From: Cordia subcordata
Lineage: Eukaryota > Streptophyta > Magnoliopsida > Boraginales > Cordiaceae
Direction of reading: 5' to 3'
Length of the DNA: 64,000 bases
NCBI GenBank assembly: GCA_028554755.1
Contig: JAPTOF010000017.1
Location: forward strand, 7,998,001-8,062,000
Shown: positions 24,000-36,799 of the stretch, one piece after another
Layout of the letters: every line of letters starts with the position of its first letter
How positions within the stretch are numbered: position 1 is the first letter of the stretch
The notes under the pieces: model-generated
The model's input: only the letters and a program-made list of their open reading frames with translations
The model's database searches: none
What the model was told of the DNA's origin: nothing
Made by a program: the position numbers and the translations under genes

Positions 24000-24430
24000 A
24001 TTTTTCCTTACCATTTGAGGCTAGCAAGTTTGCAATTGATTTTGTTCTCTAAATACATGCATGATTTGTGTATCCTCAAATAAATTCTTTGTTGCCTGAA
24101 CATTATCCATCGCTTTCGGAACACGATTCAATAACACACTCTGATAAAGTTGATCTGCTACCACTAGACATTTTTTGTTTGTCTCCATCCAAACTTTTTA
24201 CTACTTGCATACTATCGCAAGCCACAATAGCTTTGCAATAGTTTAGTTTCAAATTTCCTAATTTTATATGTGCATCCCCAAAGCCATAAAGACACTGCCT
24301 AACTCACCCAAAAACACGTTATCAAAATACTTGGCTTCTCCACCCCTTATAAAACTTCTCCGTTTCTTTTCCGTCCAACCCAAGCAAAAAAGTTACCATC
24401 TTTCAAAGTAGTATTGACGTTGAAATCTAG
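24000..24430 (-). pseudogene. Degenerate LINE-type RNase H fragment
   Basis: The minus strand gives NTTLKDGNFFAWVGRKRNGE near 24,420-24,360 and CDSMQVVKSLDGDKQK near 24,215-24,165, followed by a short C-terminal block. The order and spacing fit a plant non-LTR RNase H domain, interrupted by stops and frame changes. It is a relic with no function. Confidence 0.45.
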
Positions 24431-25169
24431 TGGAAATGAAATCTAGTGTTGGTGTCGGGTCATCAGAAATGCGAGACCCAACTGAGGTATTTGGCGAAAC
24501 AATGAGGGAAGGTGTTTGTGGAAAAGAGTTCTCGACACACCAAAGTGACCCCTACTCAACATCAAAAATGGTTCTTCGAACCCATATTTTTTAGGTTAAG
24601 TAAGGACTTTTTCTAACTAGCGATGATGTCTATTAAAACAACAGTTAATAACTTTAGATAGCTTCACATCCAAGCCAAAAATAATAATAAATTATTAGGT
24701 ATTTAAGTAACCAAAATTGTTTTGTCGATTTTTCTATTATTATCCATGTAAATTTTATGTATTTAAGCAAAATAAATATTGAAAATATGCTAGTGTATTT
24801 ATAAAACTAGTGGTGGTTTTAACCAGCGTAAAGATTGATCCATATGGACAGTCTGATCAATCCTTTAAAAAGATTTTAAGTTGCAAAATGATTTAAATGA
24901 ATAATTTAGGATATCATTAGAAAAATGAAAAAGAAAAGAATATTTCTACAAAACCTACTGCTTTTCAAGTTTATGGAGTTGTTTGATCAAATAGTATCTC
25001 ATTCATTCATTTTATTTCATCAATTTTATTCATTTCATGTGGTATTTCATAAGGGTTTAGGAAATAGGTTAAGCGGTTGAGACTTCATTCTCTAATCTTA
25101 TGAGGGACAAGGGGATGGGTTTAGGATGTGGGTTCTAAAAAAGTAAAAAAAAAAAAAAATTAGTATTTC

Positions 25170-25765
25170 ATAATATTTTTTAGTGTTTCGAGCAATTTGT
25201 TTAACGTCAAGATTTAACGTTTCATAATAGCTGTTCCATTTTTTTTCAACCTTATACAATCTCTAACTGATCTTTTTTCTCTTCCTGATATCTCTATATT
25301 TTGTCTTTCTTTCAGAAGCATAAATCCAACATAAGACAAATATTAATTTCAAATTCTATTCACATCAAAATCTACCTAAATAAGTGTAAATTTTATTTGT
25401 CCATTTATTGTTTTCGTTTAACATAACGGTTTGAATTTATTAAAATGAGTATTTTATAGTATGGTCTTCACAATTCTTTAAAAATAAAATATTTTTATCA
25501 TGAACATAAATCTTATTATGAAATAAATTATCTTACTTTAATCATAGTGATAATAACTATAATCATTATACGAGTAACAATGTGATACTAATGTTTTTTA
25601 TGTTATTTTATATTTATCAGCTAATCCAATAATAAATTTTATCAAGCACATTTTTTAAGTCAACTAATTAAAGAGTTATTTGTTAACTGGTAAAATATAA
25701 CAAATATTAACTTTCTAAACAATTGTTAGTTATTGAAATAACTATCACCATCCAAACAACTATTT
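25170..25765 (+). mobile_element. Old, diverged copy of the hAT-like element
   Basis: Compared with 17,135-17,873, the same order of blocks is visible: ATTTATCAGCTAATCCAATA, then a diverged CAAGCACATTTT (for GAACACATTTTG), then a TTAACTGGTAAAATATAACA region. Divergence is heavy and the termini are lost. Confidence 0.5.
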
Positions 25766-27251
25766 GTTTGGGAAATAAGGCAGTGGCAACAAACTTATTG
25801 GAAAATGTGAGATTATCTAGATAAATGCATCCAACAATGAGATTAATTAGAAGCCACCAAGCTAATTGGTGATATGGAGTAGTTATTTAGATAAATGCAC
25901 TCTGCTATGAGATATAAGAAATGGTTGTTGCAGTATTTTAGGGCAGATTGTAGTTACATGGTTTGGTCAAATTGACTAAATAAATTTAAAAATTTGGGTT
26001 AATTTGGTTATTTTATTTGACTAAAAACTAATTAGTTAGTTTCAAATAAAAAAAACCAACTGGTAAGCTAATTGGTTTGCTCAAAATAAGTTTAAACCAA
26101 ACCAAACTAAACAATGTTGACTCTTAATTATACCTGCGTATTAGTTAAACTTGTAATATGGATAATAAATCAAATTTAATCTATTGATTAATATTTTTGC
26201 CTTGAAATTATAGAATAAATTTCTATTTTTCTTATTTTTCTGAATTTTTTGATGAAATTTAAACTTTTCTTTTATTTCAATTTGAGATTCAATGTGGCAC
26301 CCGGCCAATTCTTCTACAACTTCAAGCTTATCATTCGGATTGCACTCTTCTTCATCATTTGAAATTTGAACATTTGTTTGGAGGGATGCAAACCGATTAC
26401 TTGCCAAAGGATATTTTGGAGACAATAATAGATTCCACTCATGATGATCAAAAATAGTCGCTTCGCACAAATTTATTTACTTTACTAATCGGGAAATTGT
26501 AAATTTAAAAAAAATTAATAAATAACTTTGGTGTAGTCATTAACAAATTCACAATCGCACCCCCAAAATTGAAAATAATAATGTAAGCACTAATGTTATA
26601 TGTCTCATAATCTTGTATCTTTAGAGCAAGATACCCTTTTTGTGTTTTCCATTCACATTATAACTTTCTTTCCCTCCGAGAAATTCTCATTTTGCTTCTC
26701 ATCCTATCAATGTTATAATGCACGCAAACACTTTTTTTATAGGTTAAATTTTCCAAGTCAAATGAAGTGGTTGAATGTGAATAATCTAAACTTAGCATTT
26801 TACATGGTAAACGGTCTAAACTAACGGATTATCACAAAACAATCAAGCACGTAATTAAATGAATAAGAGAAAATAAAGAAAATGAGACCATCTCGTTTAC
26901 GTAATCTTTGATTCTCAAATCTTGCACGAAACTAGCATACAAGTAGCTCACGATGTGTGAAAGCTCATGCAGCAATTTAATTCTCTTCAAATGGTCTACC
27001 CTTTATCTTACTTGACCCACAATAAGATGGTGTTGTTTAATAATAACATTATTCAATTAAAATTATGAATCTCAAATTTGAATCATCATTGAATTTATAA
27101 TAGAAAATCATTACTGACTTAAAAGTAGTACTTGACTACTTACATAGAATATTCAACTATTCAGAGAATGTATGCCCAAGAATAAAAAGTTCTACACGGC
27201 AGCGACGGCATGTGTCATGTCTGCTCCTAAATCCCTAGCCTCCTCGATTTT
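25766..27251. other. AT-rich intergenic DNA, no gene seen
   Basis: No supported gene. A 25-bp near-match to the 6971 gene lies at about 26,420-26,445. The 109-residue minus frame at 26,141-26,470 has no recognisable content. Confidence 0.5.
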
Positions 27252-27615
27252 GGGCCCGTTTGATTTGTTTGTTTTTTAAAATATTTCTTTTTTCTGAAAA
27301 TCAGTACATGCTTTTTTCAACAATTACTCTTCAAATTTTTGAAAAAGGTGAAACTATGTGAAGCTTAAATTCAATTTTTTTAAAAAAATAAAAAATTTAA
27401 ATTTCTAAAAAAAATAGTTGTATTAAAAACTTAGTGTTCAAATGGTATGTCTTTCATATTTAGTGTGAATAAGTTCAGGGATAAATTGTAAGTAGGTCTA
27501 AGGATTAATTTCGACTAAATATATATTACACTTAGCTTTTGGCCTCTTTTAAAATGAAAAAAATAATTATTAAAAAAAACAAACGCTTTTAAAAAGAGTC
27601 AATTTAACCGAGCCC
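27252..27615. mobile_element. MITE with GGGCCCGTTTGATTT-type ends
   Basis: Left end GGGCCCGTTTGATTT and reverse-complemented right end GGGCTCGGTTAAATT form an imperfect TIR. The interior is A/T-homopolymer-rich and non-coding. Related to the other GGGC(C/T)(T/C)GTTTGG-type elements in the window. Confidence 0.5.
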
Positions 27616-28409
27616 TTTATTTTATCCGATGAGTATCGGGTTTCAAAACATTCAAAGTAAAAAATAAACTTTAGGATTTTCTTGACTTAAAATAAGCTCT
27701 AAAATTAACTAGTGATAAATTATCATCATGTTATTTGTTTTCTAACTTTGCCTATATGGATAGTTTTAAAGTTTTCAATAGATAGTAATGAGTTTAGAAC
27801 CCATAATTTAAAGATATTAGGTTACTATTCTATATTTAAAAACTTAAATTTATAGACAAAGATTTATTAGCATATTTATTTATTATCTTTACAACTAGTA
27901 CATGTACTTAGATAATGATTTGTCATGATAAAAAATTTATAAACCGAATTTATATCTTTTTGTTACAAACATTAATTAACGCTTAAGCAACCTAATAAGA
28001 TGTATTAGGACACATCGTTACATACGAAGTTTGCAGAGGATTTGCATCGACCTACACATATGAAGAAAACTCCGATAAGCACTCGGTGTTTGCGGTGTAG
28101 CGTGTAAATAAATTTAAGGGAAAATCTCAGGTTGGTTCTCAAAATTCTATTGAAAATGACATGTTCTCAACATTCTGCTTCATGTAGTGTTAATATAATT
28201 GGCATTTCCATTTCATTTTTCATTAAAATATGTATATCACACACACGCCATGTACCATTTTAAAATTTCAAAATTAGCTAACATTTTCTATGTGCTTTTG
28301 AAAACACAAGCATATTAGTCTCTCTATTATGTTTTCAGTTAAAAACAACAGCATGGGTTGTCAATGCAATGCAAACCCAATATGAATGCATTTTCTCTTA
28401 CAAAAAAAG

Positions 28410-28445
<36 letters not shown>

Positions 28446-29574
28446 AATTTGTGACGAATTTTAAAAATTATATGATCATTTAAAATACTTTTATTATTAC
28501 TATCTATTTGAATGTCCTAACTTATCTGATAGGATTGGTGGTGTGAGAATATTCCTACAGGCTTCTCAAATTTAGACCTTCAAACAAAAAAAGCGACTCA
28601 CAAGCCACCGGATGAGGTATTTAATTTTACCATGTCCACTCTTGTAATATGGCAAAGCAAATTAAGCAAATTAAACTATCCAGCTAGCAGATGCAGATTA
28701 AGATTAAATAATTATAATGCTTTGCTCATTTTGCTACTCATTTCCAACAAACTCAACCTGTTAGATTTGACTAAGAAACAAAAAAAGAAAAAAGCAAGTT
28801 GTTGAAATATTCTCAGTGGGATATATTTAAATAAAATCTTGGCCAAAAGTTAGTTAACAATAGTATATTATTTGTCACGTAATAATATATAAATACATTT
28901 TTGGTTAAACCGGAGTATAGAGTTTTTTTATATTATTACAGATAGATACTTTTTCTTGATGTCGTCACTTGTTTATTTTATGTGTGAGTCTCCTTGCCGT
29001 AACGGCCATATATAAAATTAAGTTGTGAAAGATAATTAATTATCATTATGGTTTTGCTGGCTGAATTGTCAACCGGAATGCTTACGATAGCTCCACTAGT
29101 TCACTTGGTCTTATTAGAGAATTTTACCCAGTAAAAGCAAAGAATAGATTTGTGCAAAACTTGGAAAAATTTTCTAGTCCACTAAATGGTGGTAGACCAA
29201 CAAGTTGTTGGTTGAAATAATAGTAATTTTAACTCATAGGCGAAAAAATATAAGTTTGAATTTCGAGAATCACATTTGTTGGGAGGACTTTTCTTTCACA
29301 ACTTTTGACCTAATGAGGATTAGTTTTAAGTCCAATAGAACTTGATGTTACGTTAGCCAAAGAAAAAAAAAAAGAAAAAAAGCCCACATAAGAATTAATC
29401 TAAAATCCAATATGACTTGGAGATACCTTAACTTAAAGAAATTGAAATAAATTAGTGTATTTTTATCTGTGCCCCACATAGATTTATTTTTGGTAGAAAA
29501 TGTTACATTAAGCTGAATTTATTTATTTTTGATGGAATATGAATAATTTAGTCATGAACATTCTATGCTTGCAT
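27616..29574. other. AT-rich intergenic DNA, no gene seen
   Basis: No sustained frame. A TA microsatellite lies at about 28,410-28,443. Confidence 0.5.
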
Positions 29575-29710
29575 TTTTTTTAATAATAAATGTTAAATTT
29601 ACTCAAGTTTAATGTTATAATTCACAAATAAAAAATATTTTAAGGATTTTAAGAATTAATTAATTAGTAGTTAAATTTCTAAATTAAAACTAACAAAATA
29701 TATATGTATG

Positions 29711-29745
<35 letters not shown>

Positions 29746-30370
29746 ATAATAAGAAATGAACCTTTTTAAATTAATGAATGAGTATTTTTTCAAAAAAATT
29801 AATTAATTAATAATTAAATTTATAAGTTAAACCTAATAATATATATCTATAATAATATAATAAGTGAACCTTTTAGAATTCACAAATGAATTATATTTTA
29901 AGTATTAATATATTTATTATTTAATTTTTTCAATTAAAATTAATAATTTCATTATATCTACGAAGATAAAATTAATATAAAATAAATAAATAAATAATAA
30001 ATAATAAATTATCGTATAAGTTAATAATTAAATATCCATTACCATATAACTATTGTTATGATACTCTCATAATGCTCAAAAAAAATTTTAATAGGAAACG
30101 TTAAATTTACTCAAAATTTAATCTTTTGAAGCTCACAAATGAATATTATTTTAAAAATTAATTGGTTGAAATTTAAATATCTAGTGCCAATAATATACAC
30201 ACACATATACATAATAGATAAGAAATAGTTTTTCTAAGAATTCACAAACGAATATAATCTTAAGCATTAATTGATTGAATATTTAATATTTTTATTAAAG
30301 CTAATAATGTATATTCATAAAGATAAGAAATAATAAAAAGTAAAATAATAAAAAATAAAATAACTATGCC
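29575..30370. repeat. Degenerate AT-rich tandem repeat, unit about 110-120 bp
   Basis: TTCACAAAYGAATATWATTTTAAG recurs near 29,621, 29,880, 30,132 and 30,241, with a weaker copy near 29,770. Each is followed by an AATTAATTGAT and AAACTAATAATATATA block. A TA microsatellite at 29,712-29,743 lies inside. Confidence 0.6.
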
Positions 30371-30589
30371 GTGTGAGCACTAATATGGCACTCTCACAAT
30401 GCTTAAAAACTATAACTTGTATATATTATCATGCAAACTTCTCAGATAATCTTGACATATCTATAACATATATCGTACAGTCTAAATCAAGCATCCTTGA
30501 CTCAAAAGAAAAATATAGTATATGTCTAGTACATATTGACTATGATCTAGAATAAAATGTATGATATATAGAATAAGGGGAAATTATAT

Positions 30590-31085
30590 TGTTCACCTGT
30601 AGGTGCATAGTACAACGTGCAGTTGTAAATGTACTGGACAATCAGCGTATCAATACTAAACAAAGATGATCTGTAAATTTTATTAAACAAACAACTTATG
30701 AATACTGAACAAATAATTTTTTTTTTATTCTGAACAAACATTTGTGACTATTTTTATATATAGATATTTATCAATTTTATACTTCTTAACATATATTGTG
30801 ATAATCTATGAATTTTACTGGACAAATAGTTTATGAATACTGAATATATAATAGCTTATAAATACTAAATAAATAATCTTTTTATTCTAAACAAACATCT
30901 GTACCTTTTTTCATGTATAGATGTTTCTATAGATTTTACTGGATAAACAACTAATGAATATTGAACAAACATTTGTGATTGTTTTCATATATAGATGTCT
31001 TTGTGGATTTTATTGGATAGACAACTAATGAATACTGAACAAAAAGTCTGATACACCATGCTATGTGCTACTGCAGATTCATGAT
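30590..31085. repeat. Repeat element with inverted ends and internal tandem copies
   Basis: The ends TTCACCTGTAGGTGCATAG and CTATGTGCTACTGCAGATTCA are inverted to each other with a few mismatches. Inside, a unit with TTTTACTGGACAAACAACTT and ATGAATACTGAACAAA recurs about four times (near 30,680, 30,810, 30,930, 31,010). Confidence 0.55.
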
Positions 31086-31334
31086 ATAATTTGCATAGAA
31101 TAAGTAGGTGTGCAAACTGTTCTAGGTTGAGCGATAAATTAACGTTTTAATTTTGATTTTCTTAATAGTAATAAAGTAATAACACAGTTTTAATTAAATA
31201 AGCAGAACCATTAAATTTGAAAGTCAAACAACTATTATTCGTTTTATTATTTTGATCAATAGAAGTCGTAATAATGACCAATTGCTTGTTGTAATACGTT
31301 ATACAAAATAATTTCTAAGATTTTAGTGAATTAG

Positions 31335-32165
31335 CTTAAAGAGCACATTGGATTAGTGATATCGGAAGTATAGAGTGCATTTGTGAAGTGTCGTAATATC
31401 ACTAACAACATTCACATTGCCCAAGAAATTGTGAGAGGCTATGATAGGGAACATGGAGTTCTTAAATGCGTTCTAAAAGCAGATCTTAGAAAAGCTTATG
31501 ACTCTATAAGTTGGTCATTCATTTTGGCTGCCTTTGAAGCTATGGGATTCATCGAGAAATTTATTGGATGGATCTGTATGTGCATCACAACAGCATCTTC
31601 TTCTGTGGCATTTAATAATGGAATCCATGGGTTTTTTAAAAGGGGCAGAGGTCTTAGGCAAGGGGATCCCCTATCCCCCTGTCTGTTTGTCATTGGGATG
31701 GAAGCTTTGACTAGAATTATAGATATGCTTACTAATAGTGGTCGAATCAATTTCCATTCTCGATGTGGTAAACTGAAATTAACTCACTTGTGCTTCATTG
31801 ATGATGTACTTATTTTCTCCAAGGCCAATGAGGATTCTATTGATGCTATCAAGGAGGGGCTGGATATATTCTAAACCTTGTTGGGACTCCAAATCAATAA
31901 TGACAAGATTGAAATATACTTTGGTGCCTGGACAAATGATGTCTAGGTCAAACCCAGGGACATAATTGGATTCAAAATTGAATCACTTCCTATGAGGTAT
32001 TTGGGTGTGCCACTAATAGCTGGCAAACTCTCAAAATAGGATTGCATGGATCTTATCAACAAAATTATTGGCAAACTTGAAGGTTAGGCAACTAAATGGT
32101 TGTTGTTGGTAGGAAGGAAAATTCTTATCCAATCCGTGCTCATGGGTATTCAAAGTTAATGGGAC
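31335..32165 (+). pseudogene. LINE (non-LTR) reverse transcriptase fragment
   Basis: An open stretch at 31,383-31,874 encodes 163 residues of a plant LINE reverse transcriptase: ADLRKAYDSISW, GLRQGDPLSPCLF and the catalytic-type FIDDVLIFSK box. After the TAA at 31,872 the same frame continues with more stops through LPMRYLGVPLIAGKL and GRKILIQSVLMGIQ, normal downstream RT blocks. Sequence before 31,383 reads as RT only in shifted frames. There is no endonuclease or RNase H part, so this is a truncated, dead copy. Confidence 0.9.
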
Positions 32166-33850
32166 AATAAGTGTGCTAATTGATTAGTCGATTTTGGACT
32201 TCAATCGTAACTTGTGGATATTTGTTAGACAAGATGCTAATTATGTTAAAACCAAATTGAACTAAATTGAGTTGGTTTATTTGGTTTGGTTTGATTATGA
32301 CAAGGATGAGAATTAGGTAGCTTGATCTGATGCCATCGTTTTGTGCACCGATAAGAAGAGAGAATCGCTGTCTGACATCCAAATGTGCCACTAGTGTGGT
32401 GCAGGCCAAAAAAATTTCAACGGTCAAGTTAGTGGGTTTGTTTTCTATAAATAAGGAGCATTTTAAAGCTAGTATGTAAAGTGAGTATAAGAGAAATGTT
32501 GTACCTTTGGCCTTTGGCCGGGGATCCCATTTATATTACCTGGTCGAGTAACTGCTTTTCAAGTTCTGCGTGATCATTCATGACATGTTCTTCATTTCAT
32601 TATACTTTGACCTCCAATCTTGTTGGTTCCAAACTCCTTTAATGCTTCCTTATCACTCAGGACAATCGGCTAGCCTTCTAGCTAACTCAGGCTTATCCTT
32701 CGTAGGCTGAGTCATACTCATATCAGGTTATATTTTTATAAAATTTTAGTTGATCTGGTTCCATTAGGTTTTCATCAAACAAGACTGAATAGATCGAATA
32801 TATTGTATTTAGGTGTGTGTATCACTTTTTTAAGATTTTATATGTTTAGTTTATGAGATGATCATTTCATTGGGTATTGTGTTATATATGTTTTTATTTA
32901 TGGAATGATTCATCTAGGATTTGGTGTATTTTCGGCGTGTAGATTGATTTTTTTGTTTTTGGCAAATCATGACTTGATTTTGTAAATTTTTTTTCTCCTT
33001 TTTTCTCTTTTAAAATATTTTATGACAATTTCAGTTTTAATATAATAGAGTGAATAGAACCAAAATATGTTCCCGTGTGCTGGTCTATTCAATTTTTTTC
33101 ATATTTTAATTTGGCCTGGTTTAGATAGGTTTGGATTATTAAAATTAATAAAAAATTTAGATTCGACCTATACAGTTTGATTATTAACCGAATGCTCATT
33201 TCTAACTAACTGCTCTGTGGAAGAAAAATGAGAAATGTTATCTCTGTGAGCAATTAGTGTCGTGTAAGCATCAGTCGGGCCCTCCTTGAAAGAGAAAAAT
33301 AAAAATAAAAATAACAAGTTTTACGATTGCTTTCTGAAATAGTACCCCTAAAGTAAGAGAAATAAGTCTAGGACAAAAGTTTTTGATGGTCCACAAAAAA
33401 TGAACAACTCAATGCCGTAAAATCTGACCCAAAAAAGAGAAAAGAATGACTCACAAACCTCTCCCGTATGAAACGCCCACGTGGTAAACCCAATAACTCA
33501 ACCTAAAGCATGGATTTCTCGGCTTGCGTCATTATTACATTATTATATCATTATAAAATACATTTAATAATAATGAATTTATATGCAATTATAATCCAAT
33601 AATCTAAATAAATTATTATTGATAAGAGTATGATTGACTCGACTCGACACATCTCGGCATTCCCTGTCTGAGCTGATTGGAGCCAGATCTCCATTTGTTG
33701 GGTCTGTGTGGGGTTGGAGTTCAAATTGAGATGGATGATGGCTTCACTTAATTTGAACCAAAGAGTTTGAGTTCGACTCCTATCATTGCTACTAACAAAA
33801 GCCGATATAATAAGCACTTAAGCTTAGAAGGTCCAGCTATTGAAATATTC
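32166..33850. other. Intergenic DNA, no gene seen
   Basis: No coding signal that I can support; the 80-90-residue minus frames look spurious. Confidence 0.5.
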
Positions 33851-33859
33851 GCACAATAT

Positions 33860-34000
33860 ATTCTTAACATTTTTCTAACCTAGTTTAGGCCTGTTTCTAA
33901 ACCTCTAGGTACGGAAATTTTCACGTTATACACTCCTAACATTTTTCGGCCTAGTTTAGGCATATTCCTCAACCTCTAGATATAGAAAGTTTTCAATTGG
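33860..34000. repeat. 72-bp tandem repeat, 2 copies
   Basis: TAACATTTTTC...CCTAGTTTAGGC...CCTCTAG occurs at 33,865 and again at 33,937. Confidence 0.7.
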
Positions 34001-34046
34001 CCACAATAGTGTCTCTAGTAATCCGACCCTAACTCCATTAAATCAA

Positions 34047-34290
34047 GGTTATTGGCATACTCAGTAATCCAACCCTAATATCACAACGATGTTCCTAATA
34101 ATCCGACCCTCTTGTTTTTCCTTCTGTGGTAGGTTCATTTAGCTCAGACCATTAAGAAGGTCGGGCAACGGCATACCCAGTAATCCAACCCTAATACCAC
34201 AACGATGTTCCTAGTAATCCGACCCACTTATTTTTCCTTCTATGGTAGGTCCATTTAGCTCGGACCATTAAGAAGGTCGGGCCGAGGTCG
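34047..34290. repeat. 116-bp tandem repeat, 2 copies, upstream of the aspartic protease gene
   Basis: The copies starting GGCATACYCAGTAATCC at 34,054 and 34,170 are nearly identical through ATTAAGAAGGTCGGGC (34,151 and 34,267). The high similarity suggests a recent duplication, about 0.7-0.9 kb upstream of the start codon. Confidence 0.85.
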
Positions 34291-34765
34291 TTATCTGGTT
34301 ATCACAAAATCTCGACGTAAAGATGATACGAATTCGATAGATTACCACTAAATAGAAAGACAGAGAGACACCGAGCAACAGCGAAAATGAACAAGAAAAA
34401 GACTACGTAAAAAAAGACGAACGCAAAGTCATTCCCATCTGTCATTCAAAAGACGGAAGAAAATAATTTTTTTTCCTAATAAATATTACCAAACATTCAA
34501 CTGGACGATCTGTGTGGACCCTTTGAGAATAGTATTTTTCTAGTTCCCAAAAAAGGGGTATATTGTAGATTTTAAGGACTTTGATAATGGTGGTGGTGGT
34601 GGCATGCGACCATGGAAACCGCGTATTTACGTTGGTCCGCTCAATAGCCCACCCAGACGTTCAAAGTCCACTTCAAAACATACACACCATTTTCCTTAAT
34701 TTCTACAACGCTTCCCTCACATGATCCTTTTTTTAATTTATTACTCAAGACCAAGTAAAACCATC

Positions 34766-34773
34766 TCTATAAG
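34766..34773 (+). promoter_or_regulatory. Candidate TATA box of the aspartic protease gene
   Basis: TCTATAAG about 180 bp before the start codon, followed by a CTTCTTCTTC/CTCTCTCT pyrimidine tract (34,793-34,817) that is typical of plant 5' leaders. Confidence 0.45.
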
Positions 34774-34949
34774 ACTCTAACACCCCCTCTTTTTCTTCTT
34801 CTTCTTCTCTCTCTATCTGCAGATTACAGATAGAACTTTTCTGGGTTTAAAGCTAAATTCAAGAATTTTTTCTTTCTTTTTATTTTTTATTTTTTTCTGT
34901 TGGAATCAATTTTTGTGTAAGAAAGATAACAGCCGTAGCATAAATTCTC

Positions 34950-36539
34950 ATGGTGGTGCCATATTTTCACCTGTTTTTAACCTTTCTTGTCCTTTTTTTC
35001 TGTAATTTTTTGGCCACTGGAATCAGGGGTCTGGGTTCAAATGGTTCCCATCTGGGTGGCATCGAATTGCTTGATCACACAAGTTTGAACGCTGCGTCTT
35101 CTGGAAATAAAGATTGTGGCTTTGATGATGAAGATGAAGTTGTTATAGGCTTGCCAAAGAAGCATATGGCGTCGGTCAAACTTCCTCTCCGTCATAGCTC
35201 CGATGGTAAGAGAACCGAGGCCAAAGAGTCGTTTTTGCAGTCAACAAAAAGGGACGTTTTCAGAATTCAGACACTGTATAGAAGGATAACAGAGCAGAAG
35301 AATCAGAAAAGCAGCAGTAAACAGCAATTCAAGCCAGTGGTGACGGCGCCGGCAGCCTCGCCGGAGTCATCCCCGGAGCAATTTTCCGGCCTGCTGATTG
35401 CCACGCTTGAGTCAGGGGTGAGTCTTGGCTCAGGCGAGTACTTCATGGATGTGTTTGTAGGCACACCCCCTAAGCATTACTCATTGATACTAGACACTGG
35501 CAGTGATCTTAACTGGATTCAGTGTGTACCCTGCTATGATTGTTTTGAGCAAAATGGCCCATTCTATGATCCCAAGGAGTCCACTTCTTTCCGAAACATC
35601 AGCTGCCGCGACCCGCGGTGCCGGCTTGTTTCCTCCCCTGATCCTTCTCAGCCCTGCAAGGCTGAGAATCAGACCTGCCCTTACTACTATTGGTATGGTG
35701 ATAGTTCCAACACCACCGGCGATTTCGCCCTCGAGACCTTCACGGTTAACCTTACAAGTGTGTCTGGAAAATCAGAGTTCAAGAAGGTGGAGAATGTGAT
35801 GTTTGGATGTGGGCACTGGAACAGAGGACTATTCCATGGCGCTGCCGGATTGCTTGGACTCGGCCGTGGGCCTCTTTCATTCGCCTCCCAGTTGCACTCC
35901 TTGTATGGTCATTCTTTCTCGTATTGTTTAGTCGATAGAAATGCTAACACAAGCGTTAGCAGCAAGTTGATTCTTGGTGAAGACAAAGATTTGCTGAATC
36001 ATCCAGAATTGAATTTCACATCATTGGTTGCTGGGAAAGCAAATCCAGTGGACACATTTTATTATGTCCAGATTAAATCGATCATCCTGGCAGGAGAGGA
36101 GTTGAACATACCCGAAGAGACCTGGAATTTGTCGCCAGAAGGCGCTGGTGGAACAATAATCGATTCGGGTACCACATTGAGCTATTTTGCAGACCCTGCA
36201 AACATAACTATAAGAGAAGCTTTTGCGAACAAGATCAAAGGTTACCCTCTTGTTGAAGACTTTCGCCCGTTGTATCCGTGTTACAATGTGTCCGGAGTGG
36301 AAAGCCTTGATCTGCCATCGTTCGCGATTCGGTTTAGGGATGCGGCAGTCTGGAATTTCCCTGTCCAGAACTACTTCATCAGGCTTGAGCCTGAGGAGGT
36401 CATCTGTTTGGCAATTCTGGGCACTCCGCAGAACGCTTTGTCGATAATTGGAAACTACCAACAGCAGAATTTTCACATTTTATACGATACCAAGAATTCA
36501 AGGCTGGGATTTGCACCAACACACTGTGCAGATGTATGA
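34950..36539 (+). CDS. Plant aspartyl protease, pepsin A1 family (nepenthesin-like), 529 aa
   Basis: An intronless frame from ATG 34,950 to TGA 36,537-36,539. Residues 1-24 form a hydrophobic signal peptide, so the protein probably enters the secretory pathway and acts in the apoplast or vacuole. A variable, possibly propeptide-like segment (about 25-150) precedes the mature-type domain. The two catalytic aspartates are visible: DTGSDLNW with Asp182, and DSGTTLSYF with Asp405. The plant-specific cysteine-rich insert after the first site (CVPCYDC...CRDPRCRL...CPYYYWYGD) and the C-terminal SIIGNYQQQNFHILYD block place it with Arabidopsis At3g59080/At2g42980-type proteases, from memory of those proteins. 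Length and motifs are complete. The natural substrate is unknown. The segment right after the second active site (PANITIREAFANK) looks somewhat divergent. Confidence 0.96.
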   Translation: MVVPYFHLFLTFLVLFFCNFLATGIRGLGSNGSHLGGIELLDHTSLNAASSGNKDCGFDDEDEVVIGLPKKHMASVKLPLRHSSDGKRTEAKESFLQSTKRDVFRIQTLYRRITEQKNQKSSSKQQFKPVVTAPAASPESSPEQFSGLLIATLESGVSLGSGEYFMDVFVGTPPKHYSLILDTGSDLNWIQCVPCYDCFEQNGPFYDPKESTSFRNISCRDPRCRLVSSPDPSQPCKAENQTCPYYYWYGDSSNTTGDFALETFTVNLTSVSGKSEFKKVENVMFGCGHWNRGLFHGAAGLLGLGRGPLSFASQLHSLYGHSFSYCLVDRNANTSVSSKLILGEDKDLLNHPELNFTSLVAGKANPVDTFYYVQIKSIILAGEELNIPEETWNLSPEGAGGTIIDSGTTLSYFADPANITIREAFANKIKGYPLVEDFRPLYPCYNVSGVESLDLPSFAIRFRDAAVWNFPVQNYFIRLEPEEVICLAILGTPQNALSIIGNYQQQNFHILYDTKNSRLGFAPTHCADV

Positions 36540-36799
36540 CACTGGCAAAACATGGAAATTTGTACGCAAGCTTAGCTGTGAAGGATGATTTTTTGTTTAT
36601 TTCTTTCCATGATATATCTTGATTTACAAATGCAGGTAAAGATACACTATACAGTTAATTATATACTTCTTGTTACCATTTTCACTTCAAGCCTTAATTA
36701 AATTACATCAATTTACTGAAAAGTCTGAAATTTTTGGTTTACAAGTATGGATGTTGCTTCTCTCTTTTCTGATTTAGCGTATGGACTCTTCTTTTCTCG
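36540..36799. other. 3' flank of the aspartic protease gene
   Basis: AT-rich 3' untranslated and intergenic sequence. No further gene. Confidence 0.5.

Noticed and set aside
36021..36476. 151-residue frame antisense to the aspartic protease
   Set aside because: It lies wholly within a real, conserved coding exon on the other strand.
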